A program made the translations under genes and the position numbers. The notes under the pieces are model-generated. The model did no database searches, was not told the origin of the DNA, and saw only the letters and a program-made list of their open reading frames with translations. Shown in pieces: positions 14,506 through 28,900 of a DNA stretch of 64,000 nt (its first letter is position 1; each line of letters begins with the position of its first letter). This DNA comes from Xestospongia muta. Its lineage: Eukaryota > Porifera > Demospongiae > Haplosclerida > Petrosiidae. The DNA lies in assembly GCA_963693285.1 (NCBI GenBank), contig OY848918.1, positions 248,001-312,000 of the forward strand, written 5' to 3'.

Positions 14506-17500
14506 TTAATTGTTAGTACCATAACTACCAAAAACATCTTTATTATCACTCTTGCCCAAAGGAGAGAATTTTCTATAATTAAAGATAATTAAAATAATTT
14601 ATTAATTATTATTCATACCTAGTGGTTTGTCTCTTCCTCCAGAAATAAAACAAAGTTCCAACTATTATAATAACAAGTGCAATAACAAACAATGGTACTA
14701 GAATACCAGCAGCTATAGCTCCTCCTATTTGACATAATTAAAATTATTATTATTATAATAAAAGGAACTTACCATTAGATTTTTTAGAATTAGGAGTTGT
14801 AGGAGTTGGAGAAGTCGTAGGAATCATTGAAGTTGTAGTACTTCCAGAACTTGTAGAACTCGAAACAACTACATAAAGTGACATATAGATAATATAGGAT
14901 TATTACATGACTACTAAAATAGATGTACTAAATGTAATAAACTGCTATATACTAGATATACTATCATAATACAACATTAAACAAGTTTACAAAACAGGTT
15001 TGACTACTTACAATAGACATCCATTTCAATCATACCCTCTCCACTACCCTCAGTATTATTAGCATTAACTGTATAGTTCCCAATATCATCTTGTGTCACA
15101 GGTGTAAACTGTATGGCTGTAGCATTAATTAAATGAATACGACTAGTATTAGATAGGGGCTTCCCCTCAAACTTCCAAGTAAATGAAGTGACTGGAGGAT
15201 TAGCTCTCATATCAGTTATCATCATGATAACATTACTACCATTGGAGAAGGTAGTCTCTGTAAACTCAGAATATATTGGAGGATCTATAATAGATATATT
15301 ATAATGATATTAGTTTAATATAAATAACTTACATAATACAGACATTGGGAGTATTGATGACTTCCATGTATCATTGACAATACATACAAAAGTTGTATCA
15401 TCATCAAGATATGTTGTATCAATAAATGTAAAGTTCTGACTATTATCTTCATTTATTCCAGCTATTAGTCGACTGTATTTATCACCAGTAGTTGAGTTAT
15501 CAATAGATATACTAAATATGACATTCATGTCAGTTGAAGCAGAACATGTAAATGTGAAGTTATCATATTCTTTAACAGTATCAGAGGTAGCACTAATGTC
15601 CACTTCAACTTTAAATCCTACAATATTAAGAAAATAGCAAGATATTTCATTAATCACTTACCCACAATAACGTATGTTGAGTTGATAACAGTGAAATTAC
15701 CCAACATATTGATAGCAGTTAGTGTTAGAGTATAAACACCTGTTACAACATGCACTAGATCAACTGTTATAATTGAAGGAAATGTGATGTCTTTAACTGG
15801 TATAACTTCAAAATTCATGTGTTTATCTTGTATAATACCAGATAATGATATAATCACTCCAGTAGCTGGAGCATCACTATCATCATTGAAGTCACAGTTA
15901 ATAAAGAATGTTGTACCCAATGTATTATTTTGACATACAGCGTGGAAGACATTAGGAACTCCTATTGAACAGAAAAACATAATGGATATAAGAAATATTA
16001 GATTAATGCATAAAATAGTTTAATAGATATATAGAATGGTTTAATGGATCTATAAATAGATCATATATACCTCCAACAAATGTCCTATAAGTTATATTAG
16101 TTGTTCCAACATCATTAGTAGCAGAAAATGTATAGTTACCACGGTTACTGACAACTGGTGACATGAAATAAATGTAGGTAGAATTATCTTTGTACTAGTG
16201 AGAAAGAGGAAATGATATACAATAAATAATATCATAATTAGTAGGGACATACTTCATATTCAACATTGGTAGTGTTCATTGAATCATTAGTGACAATAAA
16301 CGAGCTAATTGGTGGATTAGCCCCAGATAATGTCACTATAAGTTGAGCATTTACTCCAATTAAGAACTCCTTCAATATTGTCACATTATTACCTTCTTCA
16401 AACTTTGGAGGATCTACAATAACAACATCAATGATAACAATATTATTATAATATAGTATCTTACAGTAAACTTGTAATATGAAGATAGTAGAGTTATATG
16501 TCATATTGCCATTAATACCCATACACATAAATGTTGTCCCATTATCTGATGATACAGTATTAGTAAAAGTATAGGTAGTAGCATTGGTGTTAGGATTAGG
16601 TGATGTTTCTATACGAGGATATTTTGGTCCAGTGGTAGCTCCATCAATGATGATAGACATTGTGACATTAGTTGTAGCATTACATGTGAAGATAAAGTCT
16701 CCATTCTCCATTGCTACATCACTGGTTGGTATGATAGTCACATTGACATTAGTACCTAATGGACGATAATGTTAACAATGAGTTAATGACTTGTTGATAA
16801 TAGCAATATCTTATATCATAAGTGTGTTAACAATGAGTTAATGACTTGTTGATAATAGCAATGTCTTGTATCATAAGTGTATTAACAGTGAGTTAATGAT
16901 GTAGGTGGTGACAACTTAGTAAATTTAACTTTACTACTAAGATTAAGAGACTTTTCATATTCAAAGTTAAACATTTGTTTTGCTCTGTAGTGATAGGACA
17001 CCAACCAAAATTGGTCTCATATCTCAATGTCAATATTATGGATTTGTTGAAATTCAGGTCATCTTAGAACAGGTCTTTACCTGTTCTAATAAGAAATCTG
17101 ATCCTCAACTGACTACCCTCCTCATCTCTATGATTGTAAGATGATATCATATATACAATGGAGATTGATATATTTGTTATCCCAGCCTTATCATTGTGGT
17201 CACATAGGTCACCATCTAGCAAGTTGTGGCCTCAGTTTGTGACTAAAGTTAAGATCACAATCCTCAACATGCAAGAATCTAATTATTCTCTAATATCAAC
17301 TGAAATACCCTGTAAGTTTTAACTATCTGTTTAGGTCCAATTGTAGATACCTGTTCTTCTGGCAAACTCTTAATTTAGGATACTACAAGTTCAGACATTC
17401 TTCCTACTTCTACCTATCTACTGCAATTCAAGTTATTGGTACTGAACAAGCCAAGAATTCCTATTAATGTAGAGACAACTAGATGTTTCAACCTCACAGC

Positions 17501-17910
17501 TTATTAAAGATCTTGCTTACTATTAGAGATACACGACAAAAGGAGAGCCATTATCATCTCAATACATCATAAGAAATGCATATTCTATGCAAGACACTTT
17601 GTATCATCCAAACCCATCATAGACATCATAACAATCAATACTATTAGATAATACTTTTTCTCTCTAAAACTATCCAATGTACCTACCAACACTTCAGTAC
17701 AGTATACTATGTGTCAGGAACTAGTTAGTACATAGTAATGGCAAAAGGTCAATGCAGATTTTGGGGGTGGGATCAGTATTGTACATAACAAACTACAGCT
17801 TTGTTACAGTCATTATATTGAATATAAAATTGAGGAAGAAGATAACACTTACTAGTAACTAGAATACTCCATTGATAGAAGAAGACAAGGTAGAGAAGAA
17901 GTGACTGCAT
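14506..17910 (-). CDS. Ig-cluster gene B: five-domain type I membrane protein (T1-T2-T3-T4-T5)
   Basis: Ten exons (17853-17910, 16465-16755, 16253-16413, 16071-16194, 15662-15961, 15333-15617, 15012-15284, 14773-14868, 14619-14724, 14506-14572) join in frame to 586 aa. Signal peptide MQSLLLYLVFFYQWSILVT; T1 Ig-like with Cys pair (FIFTCNA ... TTFMCMG); T2 Ig-like in two exons, without the canonical Cys; T3 beta-sandwich with two Cys; T4 Ig-like with Cys pair (FTFTCSAS ... TTFVCIV); T5 Ig-like without Cys (DDIGNYTVNANN). Then a Ser/Thr/Pro stalk, a TM helix (LVPLFVIALVIIIVGTLFYF) and a short tail RKFSPLGKSDNKD. The 1.1-kb first intron (16756-17852) shows no exon. The gene lies about 125 bp from gene A and 131 bp from gene C. 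Confidence 0.85.
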
Positions 17911-18041
17911 TTTGTTTCTTTGAGATACAGGGTGGATCTGACTTAATTAATTAACTTTAATACTAATGAATACAATTACAGCAATAGCAATAAAATTGTC
18001 TATAATATGGAATACTACAGAATGTCTTAGAGTATGTTAAG

Positions 18042-21000
18042 TTAATTGCTACTACTGGTAGTACCATAACTACTAAAAGGATTGTCGATATCATTCTTGC
18101 TCAGAGGAGAGAACCTCCTGTAATTAAAGATAATTGAAATAATTTATTTAATTATTATTCATACCCAGTGGTTCGTTTCTTCCTCCAGCAATAAAATAAG
18201 GTTCCAATTATTACAATAACAAGTACAATAACAAACAATGGTACTAGAACACCAGCAATTATAGCTCCAACTAGTTGATATAATTAAAATAATAACTATT
18301 GTAATAAAAGGGACTTACCATGAGATTTTTTATTTTTAGGATCTACATAGAGAGATACAGAAATATCATAACATTACAATTACTAGTAACTCACTAATAT
18401 ATGGTAGAGTGATAGCTTCATCCTTAACATGATAGTCACCTAGATTATTAGCAGCATATATCTTTAATGTATGTTCACCTCCTCCCAAATCAACTACAGA
18501 CTTATGAATCAAGTTATCTGCTTTATACTCAGCTCCATTGACGAGAGGTTGCAATAACTTCAATGTAATATTATCATCATCTACACCCTATAAATACATG
18601 TTGCCATGACAACCTATATATCCTCAGTATTTACCTTCATGTAGAAGATGACAGTTCTAGCAGGAGCTAAGCTAGTGTCAGTGATTATCATTGATAAATA
18701 TAGTGTCATTTGATCACCAGAACCTGTTATCCTTTGAATCACATTAACTTTAACTCCATTGGGTGGACCTATGTATATGAGATTACCATATATGGAATAT
18801 AGTTAATATAATATGTAATATGGCCATATATGGTATATAGTTAATATAATACGTGATATGACCATATATGGTATATAGTTAATATAATACCTCCAACAAA
18901 TGTTTGGTAGACAATTTGAGATGATGTATATCCATTAGTTCCAAAACAAGTATAGTTCTCATGATTCTTCTGACTAGCATTATTTATAACAATCTCAAGT
19001 GAATCAGTTCCATTTTTCTTAACACTCCAATTAGATCCATTATCATGAGATGGATAAGATACATTAAGTTTTACAACTGGAGGATTAGAGTCTATTACAA
19101 TACAACTTAATATATTACCACTAGAACCAGTTTTAAATTCAGTCCATACTGTACTATTAGTATGCTCTTTAAAGATTGGTCCATCTATAAATAGACATAT
19201 TGACACATAATTTCAATAGATAAAATATTTAACTTACAGTAAACAATTAGTTCTAAACTGGAGTTAGTGACATCAATACTATTTCTAACAGTCACAATAT
19301 AACTTCCATTATCAGTTGATTGTAATGTATTAAATTGAAGAGCATCTCGAGTTACAGTGATACGATTATCTGATGTTATCTGTTTACCATCTTTCATCCA
19401 GACAGTAGTATAGTTAGAAGGATTAGCATTGACAGTTATTGTAAAGTTAAATGATGACCCATTATAACTAGTAGTTTCATTAGATACAGTAATGATAGGG
19501 GCATCTATAATTGAAAGGGGAAATTTATAATTAACAATAGTATTTTACTTACATAGAACATTTAGTAGAAATGTTAAATTGCTAGTACCCACAATATTAG
19601 ATACAGTTAATGTATAATTGTCAAGATCTGATGGTTGAAGTTCTATAAACTGAATGATAGCATCATTTAATTTAATTCTCTCATTAGATTCCAGGGGCAC
19701 TCCATTTTTTGACCAATTATAACTACTAACAGGAGGATTAGCTGTTATATTGATCACTAATGTTATGTTATCTCCTGCTAGTTTGGTGAAATTAATTACA
19801 CCATCAGTGAATACTGGAGAATCTAAAGAAGTACCAGATAAAACAACTTTATAAAACAGGTTTGACTACTTACATAATACAGACATTGGGAGTATTGATG
19901 ACTTCCATGTATCATTAACAATACATACAAAAGTTGTATCATCATCAAGATACGTTGTATCAATAAACGTAAAGTTCTGACTATTATCTTCATTCATTCC
20001 AGCTATTAGTCGAGTATGTTTATCACCAGTAGTTGAGTTATCAATAGATATATTAAACATGACATTCATGTCAGTTGAAGCAGAACATTTAAATGTGAAG
20101 TTATCATATTCTTTAACAGTATCAGAGGTAGCATTAATATAGACATCAACATTAAATCCTACAATATTACAATGATATATTATACAATGTAAAGTACAGT
20201 CCTTACCATCAATGTAGTGTGTTGAACTGAATACAGTGACATTACCAATCATATTGACAGCTGTTAATGTTAGAGTATATATCCCTGATGTTACATATGT
20301 GAGATCAATGTTAACAAGTTCAGGATATGTTAAATGTTGAACTGGTATTGTATCAAATGATACAAGTTTATCTTGTATAATACCAGGTAATGATACAATC
20401 ACTCCAGTAGCTGGAGCATCACTATCATCATTGAAGTCACAATCCAGTATGAATGTACCACCAACTGAAGTGTTATCACAGGATGCAACAAAGTGATTAG
20501 GGACTCCTAATGGACAGATAGATAAATTGATAAATGGATACATAGAAATATAAATGGATATATAGTGTTAGTATTATGGATATATACCTCCGACAAATGT
20601 CCTGTAAGTTATATTAGTTGTTCCAGCATCATTAGTAGCAGAGAATGTATAGTTACCACGGTTACTGACAACTGGTGACATGAAATAAATGTAGGTAGAA
20701 TTATCTTCGTACTAGTGAGAAGAAGAAAATGATATACAATAAATAATATAATTAATAGGGACATACTCCGTATTCAAGATTAGTAGTATTCATTGAATCA
20801 TTAGTGATAATAAATGAGCTAATTGGTGGATTAGCCCCAGATAATGTCACTATAAGTTGAGCATTTACTCCAATTAAGAACTCCTTCAATATTGTCACAT
20901 TATTGCCTTGTTCAAACTTTGGAGGATCTACAATAACAACATCAATGATAACAACATTATTATAATATAGTATCTTACAGTAAACTTGTAATATGAAGAT

Positions 21001-22315
21001 AGTAGAGTTATATGTCATATTGCCATTAATACCCATACACATAAATGTTGTACCATTATCTGATGATACAGTATTAGTAAAAGTATAGGTAGTAGCATTG
21101 GTGTTAGGATTAGGTGATGTTTCTATACGAGCATATTTTGGTCCAGTGGTAGCTCCATCAATGATGATAGCCATTGTGACATTAGTTGTAGCATTACATG
21201 TGAAGATAAAGTCTTCATTCTCCATTGCTACATCACTGGTTGGTATGATAGTCACATTGACATTGGTACCTAATGGACAATAATGTTAACAGATGTATTG
21301 ATAATAGCAATATCTTGTATCATATTTGTACTAACAGTGAATTAATGATAACAATAGTATCTTGTATCATAAGTGTGTTAACACTACATAACCATCTGGC
21401 TACCATCTGGAAGAGGACACTGTATTATGTAATTTTGTTTTAGCAGCTATTCAATGATAAATCTGATATCATCCATTATCTAATACGTCCATATATTGTC
21501 CAGTTATCACTCTGAGTGGATAACTCAGTCATAGCCCTCATATATATTTTTGACCTGATTTGTAAAAAAAGGAATGTTTCTGTCAAAAACATTTTGCCCT
21601 GATTTGTGAAAAAGGACCCCTGTTGAAACATTTCAATAAACAGTTTTCCATATAGTTATAATGAATAGTTGTACATATATAGTAACTGTACAGTGGGGTA
21701 AGAAGGAAAATTTTACTGGGGACAGCCCAAAATGATTCACAAAACGAAGTCGATATTTAATCAATTAAAATAAATTATATAGATTAATGTAGCAGTACTA
21801 TGCTTACATGCTGAACTGTAAGTATTGGGGGGGGGGGGCAATGCTTCCCCAGCTTCAATATTGGGGGGGGGCAACTGCCCCCCTGTTCCTACTCCACTGC
21901 TGTGTATATACAAAAGTGTTTTTTGTGATGTTCTAGCAGTGGTCCCTTTTCACAATCAGGCCATAAATGTTTTGCAAGTAATGGTCCTTATTGAAAATCA
22001 GGTCAAAATTTATTGACTATAGTTTTAGTAGATAGTTCATTAAATAGACAAACATAACACGTCAATAAAATAAACATAAAAAACATTACCAAATAAAAAT
22101 AAACATTATCAAAACTTTAATACCAGAGACTGAGGCTTAAAATTAACATAACTATTTCCACATAATAACTTTTAAACATTTTAATAACACAAATGTACTA
22201 TTTCGAGATCAACTATTACAACTAATACAATTATTACAACTAATAACAGATACTTACCAACTACTGAAGTTACTGTAGTTAATAACAAGACTCCACAGAA
22301 CAATGATTGTAACAT
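18042..22315 (-). CDS. Ig-cluster gene C: eight-domain type I membrane protein (T1-T2-T3-T4-T6-T7-T8-T9)
   Basis: Fourteen exons (22258-22315, 20979-21269, 20767-20927, 20588-20711, 20207-20506, 19874-20158, 19553-19822, 19238-19504, 18891-19184, 18635-18768, 18395-18587, 18319-18342, 18165-18270, 18042-18117) give 860 aa. The signal peptide is MLQSLFCGVLLLTTVTSVV. T6 (SSYNWSKNGVPLES) and T7 (TVWMKDGKQITSDNR) look like Ig folds with the Trp but no Cys pair. T8 has a Cys pair (ILSCIVID ... ENYTCFG). T9 is a two-exon beta-sandwich. There is no Ser/Thr stalk, only a 24-nt linker exon; then a TM helix and a tail GRFSPLSKNDID. This is the only long member without T5. An NFRKB 3' relic lies upstream. 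Confidence 0.85.
18771..18890. repeat. CCATATATGG palindrome array at T8 donor, gene C (3 units)
   Basis: Three units of about 37 bp, each with CCATATATGG followed by ATATAGTTAATATAATA. The array fills the intron immediately after the T8 exon in gene C. The decamer fits the CArG-box form CC(A/T)6GG. Confidence 0.85.
21820..21890. other. G-run block with complementary C-runs in gene C intron 1
   Basis: A run of about thirteen G near 21827-21838 and a run of about nine G near 21863-21871, followed by CAACTGCCCCCCTG. The arms can fold back. It may be a transposon end or a G-quadruplex-prone site; the rest of the intron 21270-22257 shows no exon. Confidence 0.4.
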
Positions 22316-22430
22316 TTTATCCTAAACAATGTAAAATATAACTATTTTACTATTAACATCAACTTACAAACTAACAAGAAGATAAGGTCAGTCAACAATC
22401 TTCTCTCTGTAAGGAGATTATTAAATGAAT
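22316..22430 (-). promoter_or_regulatory. Spliced 5' leader and promoter-proximal region, typical of genes C, D, F, G, H, I
   Basis: Reading the minus strand, a donor GTAAGTTGATGTTAATA lies about 45-50 bp upstream of an acceptor TTTAG that directly precedes GACAAAATG or ATAAAATG at the start codon. The same arrangement is present upstream of all six start codons (22315, 29386, 33371, 36003, 43274, 52661). This suggests a conserved 5' UTR intron and hence real transcripts. Confidence 0.6.
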
Positions 22431-22547
22431 TGGTCCTATAAATACTATTGACCTTGTAAGACACTATGTATTTACAAGTGTTGTTTATCACTATGAATAT
22501 AATAATTAATTGAAATATTAATTAATATTCAATGAATACAATTAATT

Positions 22548-22680
22548 ACTCAACACTGCCTAATGTTCCTAGAGGGTATACCCCTTTCATCAGAGCTGTT
22601 AATATCACTGTTAATATGAATATTATAAACTATAATAAGTAAAAATGGTAGCTCTCCTTCTAATAAATTGTTATTATAAA
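22548..22680 (-). pseudogene. NFRKB 3'-end relic upstream of gene C
   Basis: A degraded copy of the terminal part of the NFRKB last exon (52892-53140). On the minus strand it retains peptide-level matches such as NNLLEGELPFL and HINSDINSSDERGIP against DSLLEGELPFL and HINSDISSSDEGGIP. It is detached from the rest of NFRKB and is non-functional. Confidence 0.8.
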
Positions 22681-22902
22681 ACTCAATGAATTGATAATGT
22701 ATATTGTGATGTACAGAATTACAGAAAACTATATAACATATAATAATTATCCTGTTATTACAGGAGCTCACTCTATAACTAGTCTAGCTATAAAACATAC
22801 TATTTATTTATTCATTGATATCAAAGACTATTATTGACACAACAAAAAGGATAAACAATTCAACAATGTACTACAACTAATGTTTGTTTATTAAAAGATA
22901 AC

Positions 22903-25900
22903 CTAATTGATAGTACCAATAGACTCATCGTCATCATTCTTCCTCAGAGGCATAAACCCAGCCCTATAATTAAAGATAATTAAAGATAATTAAACTAATT
23001 AATTAAATTATTATTATTCATACTTAGCGGCTTGTTTCTTCCTCCAGAAATAAAACAAAGCTCCCAATGTAACAATAATAATAACAATAACAAACAATGG
23101 TACTAGAATACCAGCAGCTATAGCTCCACCTATTTGACATAATTAAAATAATAATTATTTAATAAAAGGAACTTACCATGAGATTTTTTAGAATTAGGAG
23201 CAGTAGGAGTTGGAGAAGTTGATATTGTAGGAGTCATTAGAGTAGTTGAACTTTTACGAATCATTGACATTGTAGAAATTGTAGGAATCATTGAAGTGGT
23301 TGAAATTATAGGAAATGCTGAAGTTGTAGGAACTGTTGAAGTTGTAGGAACTGTTGAAGTTGTAGTACTTCCAGTAGTTATAGAACTAGTAACAACTACA
23401 TAAAGTGACATATATATAATATAGGATTATTATATGACTACTAAAATAGATGTACTAAATGTAATAAACTGCTATATACCTGAGATACTATCATAATACA
23501 ACATTGTACAAGTTTAAAAAACAGGTTTGACTACTTACAATAGACATCCATTCCAATCACACCTTCTCCACTACCCTCAGTATTATTAGCAGTAACTGTA
23601 TAGTTCCCAATATCACCTTGTGTCACAGGTGTAAACTGTATGGCTGTAGCATTAATTAAATGAATACGACTAGTATTAGATAGGAGCTTCCCCTCAAACT
23701 TCCAAGTAAATGAAGTGATTGGAGGATTACCTCTCATATCAGTTATCATCAGGGTAACATTACTGCCATTGTAAGAGATAGCCTCTCTAAACTCAGAATA
23801 TATTGGAGGATCTATAATAGATATATTATAATGATATTAGTTCAATATAAATAACTTACATAATACAGACATTGGGAGTATTGATGACTTCCATGTATGA
23901 TTAACAATACATACAAAAGTTGTATCATCATCAAGATATGTTGTATCAATAAATGTAAAGTTCTGACTATTATCTTCATTCATTCCAGTTATTAGTCGAC
24001 TGTGTTTATCACCAGTAGTTGAGTTATCAATAGATATATTAAATATGACATTCATGTCAGTTGAAACAGAACATGTAAATGTGAAGTTATCATATTCTTT
24101 AACAGTATCAGAGGTAGCATTAATATAGACATCAACATTAAATCCTACAATATTACAATGATATATTATACAATGTATAATACAGTCCTTACCATCAATG
24201 TAGTGTGTTGAACTGAATACAGTGACATTACCAATCATATTGACAGCAGTTAGTGTTAGAGTATAAATCCCTGATGTTACATATGTGAGATTAATGTTAA
24301 CAAGTTCAGGATATGTTAAATGTTGAACTGGTATTGTATCAAATGATACAAGTTTATCTTGTATAATACCAGGTAATGATACAATCACTCCAGTAGCTGG
24401 AGCATCACTATCATCATTGAAGTCACAATACAGTATGAATGTACCACCAACTGAAGTGTTATCACAGGATGCATTGAAGTGATTAGGAACTCCTGAGGGA
24501 CAGATAGATAAACATAATGGATGTATAAAATTGTTATACTACTAAAGTAGAGAATGGTTAGGTGAAAGCATAGAAATTTTTAAATGAATGCACTAAATTA
24601 ATGTATGAATAGTATGGTCTATGAAGGAATAAATAATTGGAGGATAATAGTTAATATATGACCATATATGGTATATGTTATAGCTTATACAATGGATAGA
24701 TATAATTTATTGGAAAAATAATTATTCATATTTCCTGAGGGTGGAGCGTGAAAGAAATATGAATAATTAATAAGTATATTACAATGAACCACACCTATCC
24801 ATGGTAGAAGTTGTTTATATCATTGAAGCCATATATGAAACATACTGTTGGACACAAAATGAAAGTTTCTTGATAAAATGAAAATAATATATTTTTTATT
24901 TTAATTTTTACCATTTTCAATTTAACGTTTCTTTCTCTACTAGTTTTTTTCATAATTACAAGATAATAATACTTAACAAAATTTGTTTTATAGAGTTAAT
25001 ATGATCTTTTAGAAAAGGAATTGAAGTAGTTGTTGACAATAAAAACAACAAAAGTTATATCCTAGTTAAAAATTACAGCATGATTTTGTAAGGTCTTTGT
25101 AAGCCTTGTCAAGAATTCATAAGAAAGTTATTAATCTTATGATGGACAATATCACAAGATCTTATATAATATCTGTGGAATGAAACCTTCCAGTCTTAAG
25201 TTAAGGAATGACCTTACATGAAAAATAACTACTTATGTAATAACTTAATTACTTACTTGTTATCACTTATTTGAATTGCAATCATAAAACTATCAGAGAT
25301 TCTTTAAAGTTTATGTAAGATCTTAAGAAACACAGAAAAAACAAGATTCTTATTGTAACATCCTTTATGGTCTTACAAGAATCATACAAGATTTTTGTTC
25401 CAAATTCCTTAAAGATCTTTCAAGAACACAGCAAGAATCTTGCAAAATTCTTGCTGTGATCTTACAATTTTACAAAACAAACAAGATCTCGATAAAATGT
25501 TTTACCAGAGTGCAGTTATGACTTATGACAATGACTCCAATTGTGACAATAGGGATTTATATCTCTGACCTTGAGCCGAAACAACTTAGACTAGTCACAG
25601 AGTCTTTGGAAGTGCTAATGTTTTTCACATGAAAAAGAAATGACTGACAATTCTAAGTGCTGTCCAGCCACGTAACAGACAAGATACTTTATAATATTAT
25701 CTATTTTATGTTGTTTGTTATTGACTTTGTGTATTTTCTATATGTTATATCAACTACAGTGCAATTATGTGTAGTTATTATGTCATAGTTAGTGCTTTTT
25801 ATGTATGGCTTCATCATGATACAATGTTCATATAATACATGATATGACCATATATGGTATATACAATAGTAATATAATATATGATATGACCATATATGGT

Positions 25901-28900
25901 ATATAGTTAATATAATATATGATATGACCATATATGGTATATAGTTAATATAATACATGATAAGACCATATATGGTATATAGTTAGTATAATACATGATA
26001 TGACCATATATGGTAGTTAATATAATACCTCCGACAAATGTTTGGTAGACAATTTGAGATGATGTATATCCATTAGTTCCAAAACAAGTATAGTTCTCAT
26101 GATTCTCCTGACTAGCATTATTTATAACAATCTCAAGAGAATGAGTTCCATTTTTCTTAACACTCCAATTAGATCCATTATCATGAGATGGATATGACAC
26201 ATTAAGTATTATAACTGAAGGATTAGAGTCTATTACAATACAACTCAATATATTACCACTAGAACCAGTTTTAAATTCAGTCCATACTGTACTATTAGTA
26301 TGCTCTTTAAAGATTGGTCCATCTATAAACAGACAAATTGATACGTAACTTCAATAGATAAAATATTTAACTTACAGTAAACCATTAGTTCTAAACTGGA
26401 GTTAGTGACATTAATACTATTTCTAACACTCACAATATAACTTCCATTATCAGTTGATTGTAATGTATTAAATTGAAGAGCATCTCGAGTTACAGTGATA
26501 CGATTATCTGATGTGATCTGTTTACCATCTTTCATCCAGACAGTACTATAGTTAGAAGGATTAGCATTGACAGTTATTGTAAAGTTAAATGATGACCCAT
26601 TATAACCAGTAGTTTCATTAGATACAGTAATGATAGGGGCATCTATAATTGAATAGGGGAAATTTATAATTAACAATAGTACTTTACTTACATAGAACAT
26701 TTAGTAGAAATGTTAAATTGTTAGCACCCACAATATTAGATACAGTTAATGTATAATTGTCAAGATCTGATGGTTGAAGTTCTATAAACTGAATGATAGC
26801 ATCATTTAATTTAATTCTCTCATTAGATTCCAGGGGCACTCCATTTTTAGACCAATTATAACTACTAACAGGAGGATTAGCTGTTATATTGATCACTAAT
26901 GTTATGTTATCTCCTGCTAGTTTGGTGAAATTAATTACACCATCAGTGAATACTGGAGAATCTAAAGAAGAGCCACAATAAACAAGTTTATAAAACAGGT
27001 TTGACTACTTACAATAGACATCCATTCCAATCATACCCTCTCCACTACCCTCAGTATTATTAGCAGTAACTGTATAGTTCCCAATATCATCTTGTGTCAC
27101 AGGTGTAAACTGTATGGTTGTAGCATTAATTAAATGAATACGACTAGTATTAGATAGGGACTTCCCCTTAAATTCCCAAGTAAATGAAGTGACTGGAGGA
27201 TTAGCTCTCATATTAGCTATCATCATGATAACATTACTGCCATTGTAGAAAGCAGTCTGTGTAAACTCAGAATATATTGGAGGATCTATAATAGATATAT
27301 TATAATGATATTAGTTCAATATAAATAACTTACATAATACAGACATTGGAAGTATTGATGACTTCCATGTATGATTAACAATACATACAAAAGTTGTATC
27401 ATCATCAAGATATGTTGTATCAATAAATGTAAAGTTCTGACTATTATCTTCATTCATTCCAGCTATTAGTCGACTGTATTTATCACCAGTAGTTGAGTTA
27501 TCAATAGATATACTAAACATGACATTCATGTCAGTTGAAGCAGAACATGTAAATGTGAAGCTATCATATTCTTTAACAGTATCAGAGGTAGCATTAATAT
27601 AGACATCAACATTAAATCCTACAATATTACAATGATATGTTACTTAATATTTAAAGACACATTTCCTTACCATCAATGTAGTCCTTTGAACCTAATAGAA
27701 ATAATATCAATAATAACTTATGATTATAATGATGTTCTAGTGTGTACTATTAACATGGAGTACATTTATTAAAGAATATAACACTATAGCATTATATACT
27801 GAACCACAATACATATCTCTATACTAGCATTCAATTATATTAGTGCTGATAAATTATGTCAAGCTATTATCCTCTTACTATTTATATACATAATGATAGG
27901 GTACATTCATTTTCATTGTTTTAAATGCTTTATTGCTTGTATATCTATGAAGCCAATATAAACATTGTTTGTAGTGATAAATCCCTATTAGTGTCATAAC
28001 AGGTGACTGTGTATACTGACATAAGTGATGATGAATAATTAACACAAGCACACACCTGTGTGATCACCTGACTAAAAGTAAAGTGTTAAAATAAGTGTGT
28101 TAATTGACTAATGTTGACAATATATATATAGCTTAATAAACAAAGGAAAGAACTATGTCACTATAGGTGATCTAACTAAATGACAATTTAAAATATCCCT
28201 ACTAGAATTCTGTTAATTGAAGTCCTAGTAATGGATTACTTAGACAGGGACTATACCAACAGATCTAATCAAATTACTGAATAGAGTGAAATGTAATATT
28301 AGAGTAAAATTGATACTGAACCATTACTATAGAGTGACCTACAATACTATCTTAATACGGAGTGATCTACAATACTTACAATCAGTAATATAATATGACA
28401 ATAATGTCAACTAACCAGGCCCGGGGTAATAGTAATATGTAATAGTAATAGTAATAGAAGGGAAAGTAATATGTAATTTCATATCACATCTCTATTACAT
28501 TACTGTTTAGTCCTGTGTTGTGTTAGTTAGCAATTTAGTATGTGTCTCTGTCACTCTCTGCTATACTTTGTGGCTGCTCAGTATAGCAGGTAAGATTTTC
28601 CAAGCTAACAGATGCTCCTTGAGTGACTCTGTATTTCAAAAACCAATCGCCATAAAATGCAATGGACATGTTAGTGATGTTACAACTGCTTCATTTAATT
28701 TCTTAAATACAAATTACAAAATCTTAACCCTGTCATGAAGTAATAGTAATAGACTTCAAAGTAATAGTAATATATTACTATGAAATCAGCCTGTAATAGT
28801 AACAGTAATAGATTAAATTACAATATAATTGACCCTAGGCCTGTAACTAACATGACAGTAAGTATAAACTCATGTTCTATTAACAATGGTGACATTTGGT

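Noticed and set aside
16584..16769. Plus-strand open frame recurring at 16584, 21098, 40947 and 49815
   Set aside because: It is the antisense shadow of the conserved T1 exon and recurs only because T1 is duplicated.
22550..22771. Minus-strand open frame considered as a gene C or D exon
   Set aside because: It matches the NFRKB C-terminus, has no start or splice context, and fits a relic.
28520..28738. 72-residue plus-strand open frame in the hAT-like insertion
   Set aside because: No transposase motif, too short, and composed of the element's AT-rich interior.
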